Origin: a virus
Direction: 5' to 3' (one strand)
IMG/VR virus record: IMGVR_UViG_3300035703_000369
Location: 1 to 27,207 of that record
Length of the DNA stretch: 27,207 nucleotides
The notes below the pieces were generated by a model that was not told the DNA's origin, made no database searches, and saw only the letters and a program-made list of their open reading frames with translations. Shown here in pieces: positions 8,127-14,732 of the stretch. How positions within the stretch are numbered: the first letter of the stretch is position 1; every line of letters starts with the position of its first letter. Position numbers and translations under genes: made by a program.

Positions 8127-9350
8127 TCATGCCGCGCCGTTCGGCGCGACGTCTGAATTCGGCGGCATTCCTGCCGCGGTCATGTTGAGCGGTTGCAGAT
8201 ACACCTCGCCCGCGTCGATCGGGTTCATATCCTCGAGACGGCGGACGTCGTTCACCGAGAGCCATCCCCAGTTCCGCCCGATCGCGTAGGCGTCGTAGCG
8301 CGACTTCAGATCGCCGCGCAGGAGCGCCTCGGGTGAGAGCTTCGAGAAGTAGGTGTTCGGCGCCGTGATCAGATCGCGCGAGATCGACTGCTCCCAGCGC
8401 GCCATCCAGGGACCGATGCAATGTCCCAGGAAGTCGAGCGACTGGTGCTCGATGTTCGAGAACGTCGCGCGCGACAGATCGCCGATCAGGTGCGGCGGAA
8501 CGCGGAACAAGCCCGCAATCTCCGAGCGTTGAAACTCGCGCGTCTGTAGGAACTGCGAGTCGTCATTTGAGAGCGAGAGCCGCTCGATTGACATCCCCTC
8601 CTCGAGGAGCGCCGTCCGTCGAGCGTTACCGCTTCCGGCGTAGGCGGAGTTCCAGGTCTCCTTCAGTCGCCCGGCCGCTTCTGCGGAGAGCTTCTGCGGA
8701 TGCTTTAAGACGACGCCAGGCGTCGCGTCGTTTCGGTAGAACCGGCCCGCGTATTCCTGGGTCGCGTAGGCGACACCGATCGAGTCGCGTCCAGACTCAA
8801 TGACACCGACCGGCTGCACACCGTCGCGCGTTCGATAGCGAAGCGTGAACACTTCGTCGGCGCGCAAGGCGATCCGGTCGCCGTCCTCACGTTGAAGCTC
8901 GTAGACGAGCTGCATATCCGGGAGCTGCTTGATAGTGATGCGATCCGGGTGAATCGGAATCAGCTCGTCTACGATGTTCGAGGCGCGCGAGCGCCAGTTG
9001 ATATACGCAAACCCGGCCCCGCGAAGGAGCGCGTGTTCGGTTAACATTTCGCGAAACTCCTGCGAGGTCTGCCAGGAGTTCGGTCGGTCGTGAAGAAGGA
9101 TCTGGAGCGGATGATCGGCGGCGCGCTCGCGACCACCATCTGCTCGGCGCCGGTACATATTGAGCGGCATCGAGCCGATCGTCTCGGCGATGACGCGGAC
9201 GCAGGCGTAGACCGCAGCGACGCGCATCGCGGTCTGTTCGTTTACATGGACACCCGAGGCGGAATTCGTGCCCTCGAGGCGCATGATCAAACGGTCGAGC
9301 GCGGTCTGTCCTGCGCTCTTCCGTCGCATGATTCGATCTATCCAGGACAC
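8127..9350 (-). CDS. Portal protein, HK97 gp3 family
   Basis: 407 residues from GTG at 9350, with GAGG six bases upstream and ten bases after the terminase stop. Recognisable features include the N-terminal V-x-A-C-V-R-V-I-A-E-T-I-G-S-M-P segment, R-P-N-x-W-Q-T-S-Q-E-F-R-E-M-L, then Q-R-S-E-I-A-G-L-F-R-V-P-P-H-L-I-G and the stem/crown part F-S-N-I-E-H-Q-S-L-D-F. These are hallmarks of the HK97-type portal (Phage_portal). The protein forms the dodecameric DNA channel at the capsid vertex, docks terminase during packaging and later the connector. The Pro-rich, Asn-containing C-terminus is short. It is translationally close to the protease downstream. Confidence 0.95.
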   Translation of the reverse strand: MSWIDRIMRRKSAGQTALDRLIMRLEGTNSASGVHVNEQTAMRVAAVYACVRVIAETIGSMPLNMYRRRADGGRERAADHPLQILLHDRPNSWQTSQEFREMLTEHALLRGAGFAYINWRSRASNIVDELIPIHPDRITIKQLPDMQLVYELQREDGDRIALRADEVFTLRYRTRDGVQPVGVIESGRDSIGVAYATQEYAGRFYRNDATPGVVLKHPQKLSAEAAGRLKETWNSAYAGSGNARRTALLEEGMSIERLSLSNDDSQFLQTREFQRSEIAGLFRVPPHLIGDLSRATFSNIEHQSLDFLGHCIGPWMARWEQSISRDLITAPNTYFSKLSPEALLRGDLKSRYDAYAIGRNWGWLSVNDVRRLEDMNPIDAGEVYLQPLNMTAAGMPPNSDVAPNGAA

Positions 9351-9360
9351 AGAAACCTCG

Positions 9361-10893
9361 TTATATGGTCAGGATGCCGCGCTCTTCGTAGACACTTGGC
9401 CCGTCGAGCTTGGGTGCGGCCTTCGCGTAGGCGCCGATCGCCATTGCGAGAGCGACCATTCCGTCAATGCGGCCGGTCGCCTTTGCTTTGTCGAGTTTGC
9501 GATTCCCGGCGGCGTCTCGAGTTGCGACTGCGTTCGCAGCGCACCAGGTCAAGACGGGGTGTCCGCCGTGATGGATGCGCTCGGCCATCAGTTCGCCCTC
9601 GAGCGCATCGAGCGCCGGAGCCATGTCGCGGTAGCCCTGGCCGAACTCCACCAGGGGAAGCTCGCGACCGAGCCGCGACAGCTCGGTCTTGAACACATCC
9701 ATCCGCCACCGATCGAAGGCGATCGCGGCGACGTCGTAATCGTCGCAAAGCTGACAGAGCTGCTCGGCGACGACGGCGTAGTCGATTGACGCGCCCGGCG
9801 TTGCGACCAGGTATCCGCGATCACGCCATACGTCATACGGTGCCCGGTCCCTCGAGGCCCGGTCCGTCAGTCCCAGGCTCGGCGCGAAGAATGTCGGCTT
9901 CGTGTGCCAGTCGCCGCGGCCGTCCCTGGTGACAGCGACGAGCGCCGTCAGGTCGTTACGCGCCGAAAGGTCGAGCCCGATATAGACCGGGTTCTCGTAG
10001 AACGCGGCCTCGTCCGGCTCGGCGCCGTTGCGTAACCAGACCGCTCGAGGGACGAACGGCGAGGTCTGATCGACGCGCTGATTCAAGACGAGGTTCCGAT
10101 AGGAGCTCTCGCGCGACGGCATTCGCTTCGCCGCTGCGGCCTGCTCTCGGACCTCCGTCGGATTTAGAAAATCACCGAAGGCGGGATTCGCCGCCCTCAT
10201 CGCGTCATCGGAGAACGGGTCCATCGACTCGTCCGCCGAAAACATGAAGAGCTTCGTCTTCGGATCGGCGCCGCTCTTCGCGTCGTCGATCAGCACCGAG
10301 AGCAGATCCGCGTCGGTCGGTGCCTGCGTCGAGATCACAATCGAGAGCGGCTCCGCCTGGGCGCCACTCGCAGTCTCGAGCGCTTCGTACAATTCGCTGC
10401 GCGGTCCCTTTACCTGGCCGAGCTCGTCGTGCACGGTGAACACCGGCGAGAGGCCGTAGGCCGTCGAGGCTTCGGCAGAGAGCGCCCGGTAGAGCGTCCC
10501 GAGCTCCTGGCAGTAGAGCTGCTTCGCCGTGTCGCGTATTGCGACGACTGCGTTCAGATCCGGCGACATCCGCACGATCTTCGCGGCAAGCGCGAAGAGT
10601 ATCGCCGCCTGGTCTCTCGACTGTGCCGCGGAGAAGAGCTGCGAGTTCGCTCGAGCTTCTGGTCCGCAGAGGTGCAGTAGTAGCAGGAACGCGGAGATCG
10701 AGGTCTTGCCGTTCTTGCGGCCGAAGCTGACGATCGCTCGTCGCGTCGGCGAGTCGTAGATTCCGCGGATGATGTCTCGCTGCCATTCGCGGAGCTTCAC
10801 CGGCTGACCTACCAGGGCGCCTTCAGGCACCCGACAGGTCGCCTCAATCCAGGCGACGTTCCGATCGCCTCGAGCTAGGCTCCGAACTCCCAC
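9361..10893 (-). CDS. terL: Terminase large subunit
   Basis: 510 residues if translation begins at GTG 10893, which overlaps the small-subunit gene by 19 bases; the frame extends further upstream, but only as a shadow of that gene. The ATPase domain has a Walker A-type loop G-R-K-N-G-K-T (58-64), Walker B V-H-D-E (D156, E157) and the coupling motif S-T-Q-A-P (188-192). The nuclease domain begins with Y-I-G-L-D-L-S (D308) and includes A-F-D-R-W-R-M-D and D-G-M-V-A-L-A-M-A. This is the HK97/P27-associated Terminase_1 type. It powers DNA packaging and cuts concatemers. With the HNH protein and P27-type small subunit it points to a cos-type packaging scheme, though that is inference. Confidence 0.95.
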   Translation of the reverse strand: MGVRSLARGDRNVAWIEATCRVPEGALVGQPVKLREWQRDIIRGIYDSPTRRAIVSFGRKNGKTSISAFLLLLHLCGPEARANSQLFSAAQSRDQAAILFALAAKIVRMSPDLNAVVAIRDTAKQLYCQELGTLYRALSAEASTAYGLSPVFTVHDELGQVKGPRSELYEALETASGAQAEPLSIVISTQAPTDADLLSVLIDDAKSGADPKTKLFMFSADESMDPFSDDAMRAANPAFGDFLNPTEVREQAAAAKRMPSRESSYRNLVLNQRVDQTSPFVPRAVWLRNGAEPDEAAFYENPVYIGLDLSARNDLTALVAVTRDGRGDWHTKPTFFAPSLGLTDRASRDRAPYDVWRDRGYLVATPGASIDYAVVAEQLCQLCDDYDVAAIAFDRWRMDVFKTELSRLGRELPLVEFGQGYRDMAPALDALEGELMAERIHHGGHPVLTWCAANAVATRDAAGNRKLDKAKATGRIDGMVALAMAIGAYAKAAPKLDGPSVYEERGILTI

Positions 10894-11285
10894 GGCTTCT
10901 TCGGCGCCGCGCGATCGCTTGCGGTCGCTGCGGCTCGAGCGCCGTATCGGCTCTGCTGCGTGAGTCGCATCTTCGTCGCCAGGCTCGCCAGTTGTCCGCC
11001 GATCTTCGTCTGTAGGTTGATCAGGCGGTCGTAGTCGTCGAGGCATTCCGGGCTCACCTCGCGCAGCTTGCGCGCGACGCGCCGGGATTCTGCGGCCATC
11101 GAGCAGTAGTGCTCGAGGAGCGGAAGGTTGTCGGGACCGAACCAGTCCGCAGGCTTTGACGAAACGATCTCTCGCCAAATCGCGCTCTCGTCGTCTCCCA
11201 GGCGATCAGGAGGTGCGACCCTTTCGTGGGGTGCGACTCTGACGACAGAGAGCCCCTCGGAGCTTTTACGGCCGCGCTGTAGCAT
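10875..11285 (-). CDS. terS: Terminase small subunit, P27 family
   Basis: 136 residues, ATG at 11285 with AAGGA eight bases upstream. The protein has the P27-family layout: A-I-W-R-E-I-V near residue 35, then W-F-G-P-D-N-L-P-L-L-E-H-Y-C-S-M, a long charged helix (E-S-R-R-V-A-R-K-L-R-E-V) and L-A-T-K-M-R-L-T-Q-Q-S-R-Y. Small terminases recognise the packaging site and hand the DNA to the large subunit. It lies directly upstream of the large subunit with which it overlaps, and downstream of an 85-base non-coding gap. Confidence 0.9.
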   Translation of the reverse strand: MLQRGRKSSEGLSVVRVAPHERVAPPDRLGDDESAIWREIVSSKPADWFGPDNLPLLEHYCSMAAESRRVARKLREVSPECLDDYDRLINLQTKIGGQLASLATKMRLTQQSRYGARAAATASDRAAPKKPWEFGA

Positions 11286-11370
11286 TCCTGGAATCCTTGC
11301 CGATTAGCACATAACAGGCTTGCGCTCGGTGTCCAAGCGTCGAGCTGTAGAGATTCGACCCTCCCCTCCC
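11286..11370. other. Non-coding gap between HNH and small terminase (candidate cos region)
   Basis: 85 bases, one of the few gaps in the late operon. Read on the minus strand it starts with a purine run GGGAGGGGAGGG, continues through a stem-loop (11323-11339, 7-bp stem with one G-T pair and loop ACA), and ends with the small-terminase ribosome site AAGGA. Cos sites of HNH-containing phages often lie next to the small terminase gene, so this is a reasonable candidate. No cohesive-end sequence can be read from the bases alone. Confidence 0.35.
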
Positions 11371-11712
11371 TCATCGCGAAAAATTCCAGGGATGGCCGGG
11401 ATCTAGTGGCGAGCCCGAGGTGTCACATCCTCGAAGCGTTCCGGTCTGCTCGAGCTCGGCCTTCGCGCCGTTGTGGCACGGCTCGCAGAGCGGTTGCCAA
11501 TTCGTCGCGTCCCAGAAGAGCTTCTCGTCGCCTCGATGTGGCGTGATGTGATCGACAACCGATGCCGCCGTCACTCTCTCGAGATCCGCGCAGTACACAC
11601 AGAGCGGATGCGCTGCCAGGTATGCCTGGCGCGCTGCTTTCCACTTTCGACCGTAGAGACGATCGCGCTGCGCTTCCCTCGACCACAGTCGAGGTTTCGA
11701 TAGTTTCGTCAT
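11371..11712 (-). CDS. HNH homing-type endonuclease of the packaging module
   Basis: 113 residues from ATG at 11712, 13 bases after the upstream stop; an in-frame ATG at 11772 lies inside the upstream gene and is less likely. Zinc and catalytic residues are all present: C38-x2-C41, D54-H55 in V-V-D-H-I-T-P-H, N71, and C76-x2-C79-H80. This is the HNH type in which the ββα-metal finger is held by two CxxC knuckles. In HK97-like phages an HNH protein beside the terminase stimulates terminase cutting at cos. The position upstream of the small subunit supports that role rather than a parasitic homing role. Confidence 0.9.
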   Translation of the reverse strand: MTKLSKPRLWSREAQRDRLYGRKWKAARQAYLAAHPLCVYCADLERVTAASVVDHITPHRGDEKLFWDATNWQPLCEPCHNGAKAELEQTGTLRGCDTSGSPLDPGHPWNFSR

Positions 11713-11725
11713 GCAAATGTGCACA

Positions 11726-12175
11726 TCAAGCGATTTTCTGTGACCAGGTATCCGCCACACAAAGCGCGCCATACATCGCCGTCCGAAAGCGACGAAGGAG
11801 CGTCTGGTACTGACCTGGGCTCATTCGCAGGCGCCGTGCTCGAGCTTCGTTTGGTTCGTCTCTCGGCGTGAGGTAGGTGACCTCGACAAGCTGCGCCCAG
11901 TTATGACGTCCGCGGCATAGGTCGGTGACGCACCGCTCGACGACGACCACGTCTCGCGGCCATGACTGGTCCGGGGTGTAGCCGCCTGGTGAGTTGATGC
12001 CGAGCACAATCTCTCGCAGGAGCTTGGTGCTGATCGACTCGCGCGGATAGCCAAGCTCTCCCAGGCGATCTCGAGCGAACCTCGCCCATTGATACATTCG
12101 CCAATCGACGAAGGCGGTCACGTCGGTCGCGTTCCTGGGTTTTCTCTCGTATGCGTCGGCTGCGGCGGTGCTCAC
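11726..12175 (-). CDS. Q-like late gene regulator (sigma-region-4-like HTH)
   Basis: 149 residues from GTG at 12175, which forms a GTGA overlap with the RusA stop and has GGGGA upstream. The N-terminal part contains W-R-M-Y-Q-W-A-R-F-A-R-D-R-L; the middle D-V-V-V-V-E-R-C-V-T-D-L; the C-terminal part A-R-A-R-R-L-R-M-S-P-G-Q-Y-Q-T-L-L-R-R-F-R-T-A. This follows the antitermination Q (phage_antitermQ) style: a paired invariant-aspartate helix, then a helix-turn-helix resembling sigma-70 region 4. Its place, right after rusA and before HNH and terminase, is the place of Q in lambdoid phages. It probably licenses late transcription leftward. The assignment rests on motif style and synteny, not strong identity. 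Confidence 0.65.
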   Translation of the reverse strand: MSTAAADAYERKPRNATDVTAFVDWRMYQWARFARDRLGELGYPRESISTKLLREIVLGINSPGGYTPDQSWPRDVVVVERCVTDLCRGRHNWAQLVEVTYLTPRDEPNEARARRLRMSPGQYQTLLRRFRTAMYGALCVADTWSQKIA

Positions 12176-12570
12176 GGTTCCGATCCCCTGCGTGTCGTGA
12201 ATGTGGTCTCCGAGGTGTACGGTCGGATGACGACCTCGACCTTCCCGCCAGGGAAGACCGGACCGCGGATCACGCGGAGGTCGTCGATATTGCTGTCGTC
12301 CTCGATCACGCCTGCGGCGACGACGGCATCGAGGAGCGCCTTCTGTAGGTTGTCGAGATCACGTCGACGTCGGTCCGGCGGATGTGCCAGGAGCTCGACC
12401 TTTAGCGGTCCGCCAATTCCCTCGAGCGGAACGCCCTGGTCGCCGATCGCCTCGATCGCTGCCTTTCGGTAGGCGCGACCTCGAGCACCGATGACCATGC
12501 GCCCGCGAAAGTTGCGCCAGTAGTGATTCACCGAGGGAGGGAAAGGAAGCGTGAACTCCAAGGGGATCAC
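12172..12570 (-). CDS. rusA: Holliday junction resolvase RusA
   Basis: 132 residues from GTG at 12570, giving a GTGA overlap with the upstream stop. The frame stays open further upstream, but there it only shadows that gene. The RusA motif is complete: L-P-F-P-P-S-V-N-H-Y-W near the start, then R-R-D-L-D-N-L-Q-K-A-L-L-D-A and G-V-I-E-D-D. D71, D73 and D92 correspond to the catalytic aspartates D70, D72 and D91 of the E. coli (DLP12) enzyme. It cuts four-way junctions to resolve recombination and replication intermediates before packaging. It is coupled to the PD-(D/E)XK-like gene before it and the Q-like gene after it. Confidence 0.95.
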   Translation of the reverse strand: MIPLEFTLPFPPSVNHYWRNFRGRMVIGARGRAYRKAAIEAIGDQGVPLEGIGGPLKVELLAHPPDRRRRDLDNLQKALLDAVVAAGVIEDDSNIDDLRVIRGPVFPGGKVEVVIRPYTSETTFTTRRGSEP

Positions 12571-13154
12571 CTCGTTCCCGTCCTGCGCGTTAGTTGTCGG
12601 AATTGCGCGTAGGTTGAAATCTGCACGAACAGCTCCGGCCACGAAGTCGCCGTGCTGTAGAGCGCCGCGTTCGGGATCTCGAAGGTGTCCGCTTTCATCT
12701 CGAACGATGTGCCGTCGTTGCGATGCCTGGTCTGCCCTGCTGCGTACAGCTTCGCTCGAGCGAGGAAGTCGTCCTTCGGTAGCCATCCGCAAACGGTGAT
12801 CCGATTGCTCGCTCGATTGAACGAGAGGAAAAGGTAAGCGTCGACGTCGAAGGCGACCTGGCTCGCGATCAAGTTGTTGACGTACTCGAGCTTCGGATCG
12901 GCCGCGCGCGTCATTGTCTTGACGTCGAACGTCAGGCCGAAAAGCTCGAAGTCGACGCCGCCGTCGTGTCGGCTGCTCGGTCGCATGAACTTCCGACCGA
13001 TCGCGAAGTTGATCGTGTTTTGACCCAGAATCCCGACGAGCTGCTGCTCGGGTGTTCCGTCGCTTCCGTCTCCGCGGCGCCCGAGGTTCACGCTCGACGC
13101 TAACGTCTGCGACTCCTCGATCACACTCGGATGAACGTCGACGGTAAATGCCAT
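12567..13154 (-). CDS. Predicted PD-(D/E)XK-type nuclease, unknown family
   Basis: 195 residues, ATG at 13154, four bases after the small membrane gene. E36 lies in a helix (P-E-Q-Q-L-V-G-I-L-G-Q-N-T-I-N-F), followed by G-G-V-D68-F-E-L-F-G-L-T-F-D77-V-K79. This helix-Glu, strand-Asp, D-x-K order fits a PD-(D/E)XK nuclease core, as in restriction enzymes and resolvases. A later hydrophobic strand pair (V-D-A-Y-L-F-L-S-F, I-T-V-C-G-W-L) is in keeping with that fold. I do not recognise a named family. Overlap with rusA suggests a joint role in DNA processing. The fold is an inference from motif spacing. Confidence 0.6.
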   Translation of the reverse strand: MAFTVDVHPSVIEESQTLASSVNLGRRGDGSDGTPEQQLVGILGQNTINFAIGRKFMRPSSRHDGGVDFELFGLTFDVKTMTRAADPKLEYVNNLIASQVAFDVDAYLFLSFNRASNRITVCGWLPKDDFLARAKLYAAGQTRHRNDGTSFEMKADTFEIPNAALYSTATSWPELFVQISTYAQFRQLTRRTGTR

Positions 13155-13157
13155 GCG

Positions 13158-13283
13158 TCAAGTCAGCGCCCGCACGATCCAAGTCGCGACGACCGCGATC
13201 GTCCCTACACCGACACCCAAGATCGCGCCGACGATAACGACTGACGAAAGCCCTGCGATGATTGCCGTTGCTGTTTTGCTCAT
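13158..13283 (-). CDS. 41-residue single-pass membrane protein
   Basis: ATG at 13283 forms an ATGA overlap with the stop of the gene upstream; the stop (TGA) ends at 13158, three bases before the next gene's ATG. Residues 7-37 are almost wholly hydrophobic with Gly, giving one or two short membrane helices, and the C-terminus has W-I-V-R-A-L-T. The tight coupling on both sides argues that it is a real gene. Function is unknown; small phage membrane proteins of early operons often affect host membrane or superinfection. Confidence 0.65.
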   Translation of the reverse strand: MSKTATAIIAGLSSVVIVGAILGVGVGTIAVVATWIVRALT

Positions 13284-13417
13284 GCCGCCGCCCGTCCTGG
13301 TCGCGTCGAGATCAGTCTCGCGAAGCGCTCGAGCTGCTCGATCGTGAAGGTAAACTCGCCGTCGATCTCGATCGCGCCGACCCAGCGCGCCAGGCGCACG
13401 ATCCTCTCGGTTGTCAT
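13280..13417 (-). CDS. 45-residue protein, unknown function
   Basis: ATG at 13417 overlaps the upstream stop as ATGA, and its stop overlaps the next ATG in the same way. The sequence is one basic helix (T-E-R-I-V-R-L-A-R-W-V), a short strand pair (I-E-I-D-G-E-F-T-F-T), then a helix (I-E-Q-L-E-R-F-A-R-L-I) and an Arg/Ala tail. No family is recognised. Coupling in a chain of small early genes supports expression. Confidence 0.55.
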   Translation of the reverse strand: MTTERIVRLARWVGAIEIDGEFTFTIEQLERFARLISTRPGRAAA

Positions 13418-13692
13418 ACCTCCGCCTCGTTGGCTGCGTAGCCGGTAAGCGACACCACCTTCTCGGTCGCGAGTACGTCTGCGAGCAGTCGAGCAGATTG
13501 CTCGGTCCGTTCGGATCGGTAGACGCGCCAGTTCCACCACCAGCGCGATTTCCCTGCGGGTAAATACTCGACGTTCCAATGAAAGTCGTCGCCCTGGGAA
13601 ATTCGGACGCGCTGAATCGGGACGATCGTCTGCTGCGTTGTCGAGAACGGTCTGTCTCGAAGCGTCGTTTTTCCGTTTGTCGATTCGCTCAT
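13414..13692 (-). CDS. 92-residue protein, unknown function
   Basis: ATG at 13692 with AGGGA nine bases upstream. The middle of the protein has alternating hydrophobic and aromatic residues (D-D-F-H-W-N-V-E-Y-L, S-R-W-W-W-N-W-R-V-Y-R-S) that suggest antiparallel beta strands with an unusual tryptophan cluster at about residues 49-54. This is followed by a helix (R-T-E-Q-S-A-R-L-L-A-D-V-L-A-T-E). No named domain is recognised. It lies between the SSB-tip protein and the two small coupled genes, in the replication and recombination part of the early operon. Confidence 0.6.
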   Translation of the reverse strand: MSESTNGKTTLRDRPFSTTQQTIVPIQRVRISQGDDFHWNVEYLPAGKSRWWWNWRVYRSERTEQSARLLADVLATEKVVSLTGYAANEAEV

Positions 13693-13725
13693 GGCCTGGT
13701 TCCCTGGAAGAAGTTCCCGATCGGA

Positions 13726-14001
13726 TCAAAACGGGATGTCGTCGTTGAACTCATCGCGCGGAGGCGGTGACGGTGCTGGAGCGGGAGCCGCTGCGCGTTG
13801 TTCATCTTTCGGTCGAACGGAGAGCGAGAAAAACTTTTCCCCTGCGAGCTTCGATCCCTCCTTGCCAGTCTTCAGCCATCCCGAGAGCCAATACTCGACG
13901 CCGCCGACGTTGATCGAGCCGGAGTAGTCCGGGTGCGTGTCCTTCTCCTTGCGTTTGTTTTTCGCGAGCAGTCCGCTGTTTGTGTTGTCGTATTGAGGCA
14001 T
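13726..14001 (-). CDS. Small DNA-metabolism protein with SSB-like acidic C-terminal tip
   Basis: 91 residues, ATG at 14001, GGAG ten bases upstream. The N-terminal 65 residues (N-S-G-L-L-A-K-N, H-P-D-Y-S-G-S-I-N-V-G-G-V-E-Y-W-L-S-G-W, K-F-F-S-L-S-V) read as a short beta barrel-like domain seen in phage proteins of unknown function. A Pro/Ala linker follows, and the protein ends in D-E-F-N-D-D-I-P-F. This end is the same type of tip as in bacterial single-strand binding proteins, which recruits exonuclease I, RecO, primase and others. I infer that it binds DNA or mimics SSB to recruit host replication and repair proteins. The gene neighbours replication genes. Confidence 0.65.
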   Translation of the reverse strand: MPQYDNTNSGLLAKNKRKEKDTHPDYSGSINVGGVEYWLSGWLKTGKEGSKLAGEKFFSLSVRPKDEQRAAAPAPAPSPPPRDEFNDDIPF

Positions 14002-14004
14002 CGT

Positions 14005-14241
14005 CTAGGTCTCCGGTGGGTTTAACGGTGTGCGATATAGACGCTGGAAGAGCGACTGCCAGGTCTCGGCGGGTTTTCCTTTGCGCTTGCCTGCGATCGA
14101 GAGCGCGCGCTGCTGCTCCAGGATCGCGGTGCGAATCTTTTCGCGGCGCTGCTCGGCGGTTGTGACGCCGGAGTCCCAATCGAGCGACATCCCAAGACGT
14201 CGCGCCATCCAGGCTTCGGTGATCAGATCCGCGAGTCTCAC
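14005..14241 (-). CDS. 78-residue basic protein, unknown function
   Basis: GTG at 14241 forms a GTGA overlap with the stop of the putative helicase loader. The protein is mostly helical and basic: R-L-A-D-L-I-T-E-A-W-M-A-R-R-L, then E-Q-R-R-E-K-I-R-T-A-I-L-E-Q-Q-R, then a Lys/Arg stretch, W-Q-S-L-F-Q-R-L-Y and a proline-rich end. No family is recognised. The tight coupling suggests it acts with the replication proteins. Confidence 0.55.
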   Translation of the reverse strand: MRLADLITEAWMARRLGMSLDWDSGVTTAEQRREKIRTAILEQQRALSIAGKRKGKPAETWQSLFQRLYRTPLNPPET

Positions 14242-14732
14242 TTGCCGATCGCTTCGATCAGTCCGCGGACCGGGTTGTCCTGCGCGAGCTGCGGGAGTTC
14301 CTGGCGCGTCTCGGCGACGTCGGCGAGTTGGTCGTAGTGCGACGCGAATCGCTTCTCGAGAAACGGGAGCGCATCGACGCTCGACCAGGCGATGATCTTC
14401 CATCCGCCGAGCGCCTGGACGGCGCGCTCGACTTCGGGAACGGCGGGCCCGGCGTGATAGGCGCCCGAGCGAACGTGCTGTAGCGCGATGGCCCACGCCT
14501 CGCCTGGTGTCATGCGCTGCGCTTTGCGGAGCTGCTGAAAATGCCAGGGGTTCGGGAAGTATTCCTCGTGGAGCATCAGGTGTTGTGCTGCCGCGCGAAA
14601 CTCCTCGATCGACCAGGTGCTCATCGCCGCGTACCAGAGCTCGAGCGCCTCCGGCGTGATCTTTCCGCCGGGTTTCATCTCGGCGAGCGAGACCAGGATG
14701 CGCGCCATTTCGGCCCGATCACCCGGCTGCAC
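14238..14732 (-). CDS. Putative replicative helicase loader (lambda P position, G39P-like)
   Basis: 164 residues from GTG at 14732, preceded by GGAGAAGG and overlapping the DUF1376 gene by 14 bases; an internal ATG at 14708 is possible but has no ribosome site. The N-terminal half has a helix-rich pattern: A-R-I-L-V-S-L-A-E-M-K-P, L-E-L-W-Y-A-A-M-S-T-W-S-I-E-E-F-R-A-A-A-Q-H-L, E-Y-F-P-N-P-W-H-F-Q-Q-L. The Trp, the paired Ala helix and the later Pro resemble the N-terminal domain of helicase loader/inhibitor proteins such as SPP1 G39P. It directly follows a DUF1376 replication gene, the position of P in lambda. The function is inferred from this pattern and place. Confidence 0.6.
   Translation of the reverse strand: MQPGDRAEMARILVSLAEMKPGGKITPEALELWYAAMSTWSIEEFRAAAQHLMLHEEYFPNPWHFQQLRKAQRMTPGEAWAIALQHVRSGAYHAGPAVPEVERAVQALGGWKIIAWSSVDALPFLEKRFASHYDQLADVAETRQELPQLAQDNPVRGLIEAIGK

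Noticed and set aside
10894-11178. N-terminal extension of the large terminase
   Set aside because: It overlaps the small terminase in another frame and has shadow composition.
11350-11380. GGGAGGGGAGGG as a G-quadruplex
   Set aside because: Only three G-runs are present; a fourth is not close enough.
12571-13182. N-terminal extension of RusA
   Set aside because: It overlaps another gene fully, is Arg-rich, and the GTGA start at 12570 gives the family's normal length with aligned aspartates.
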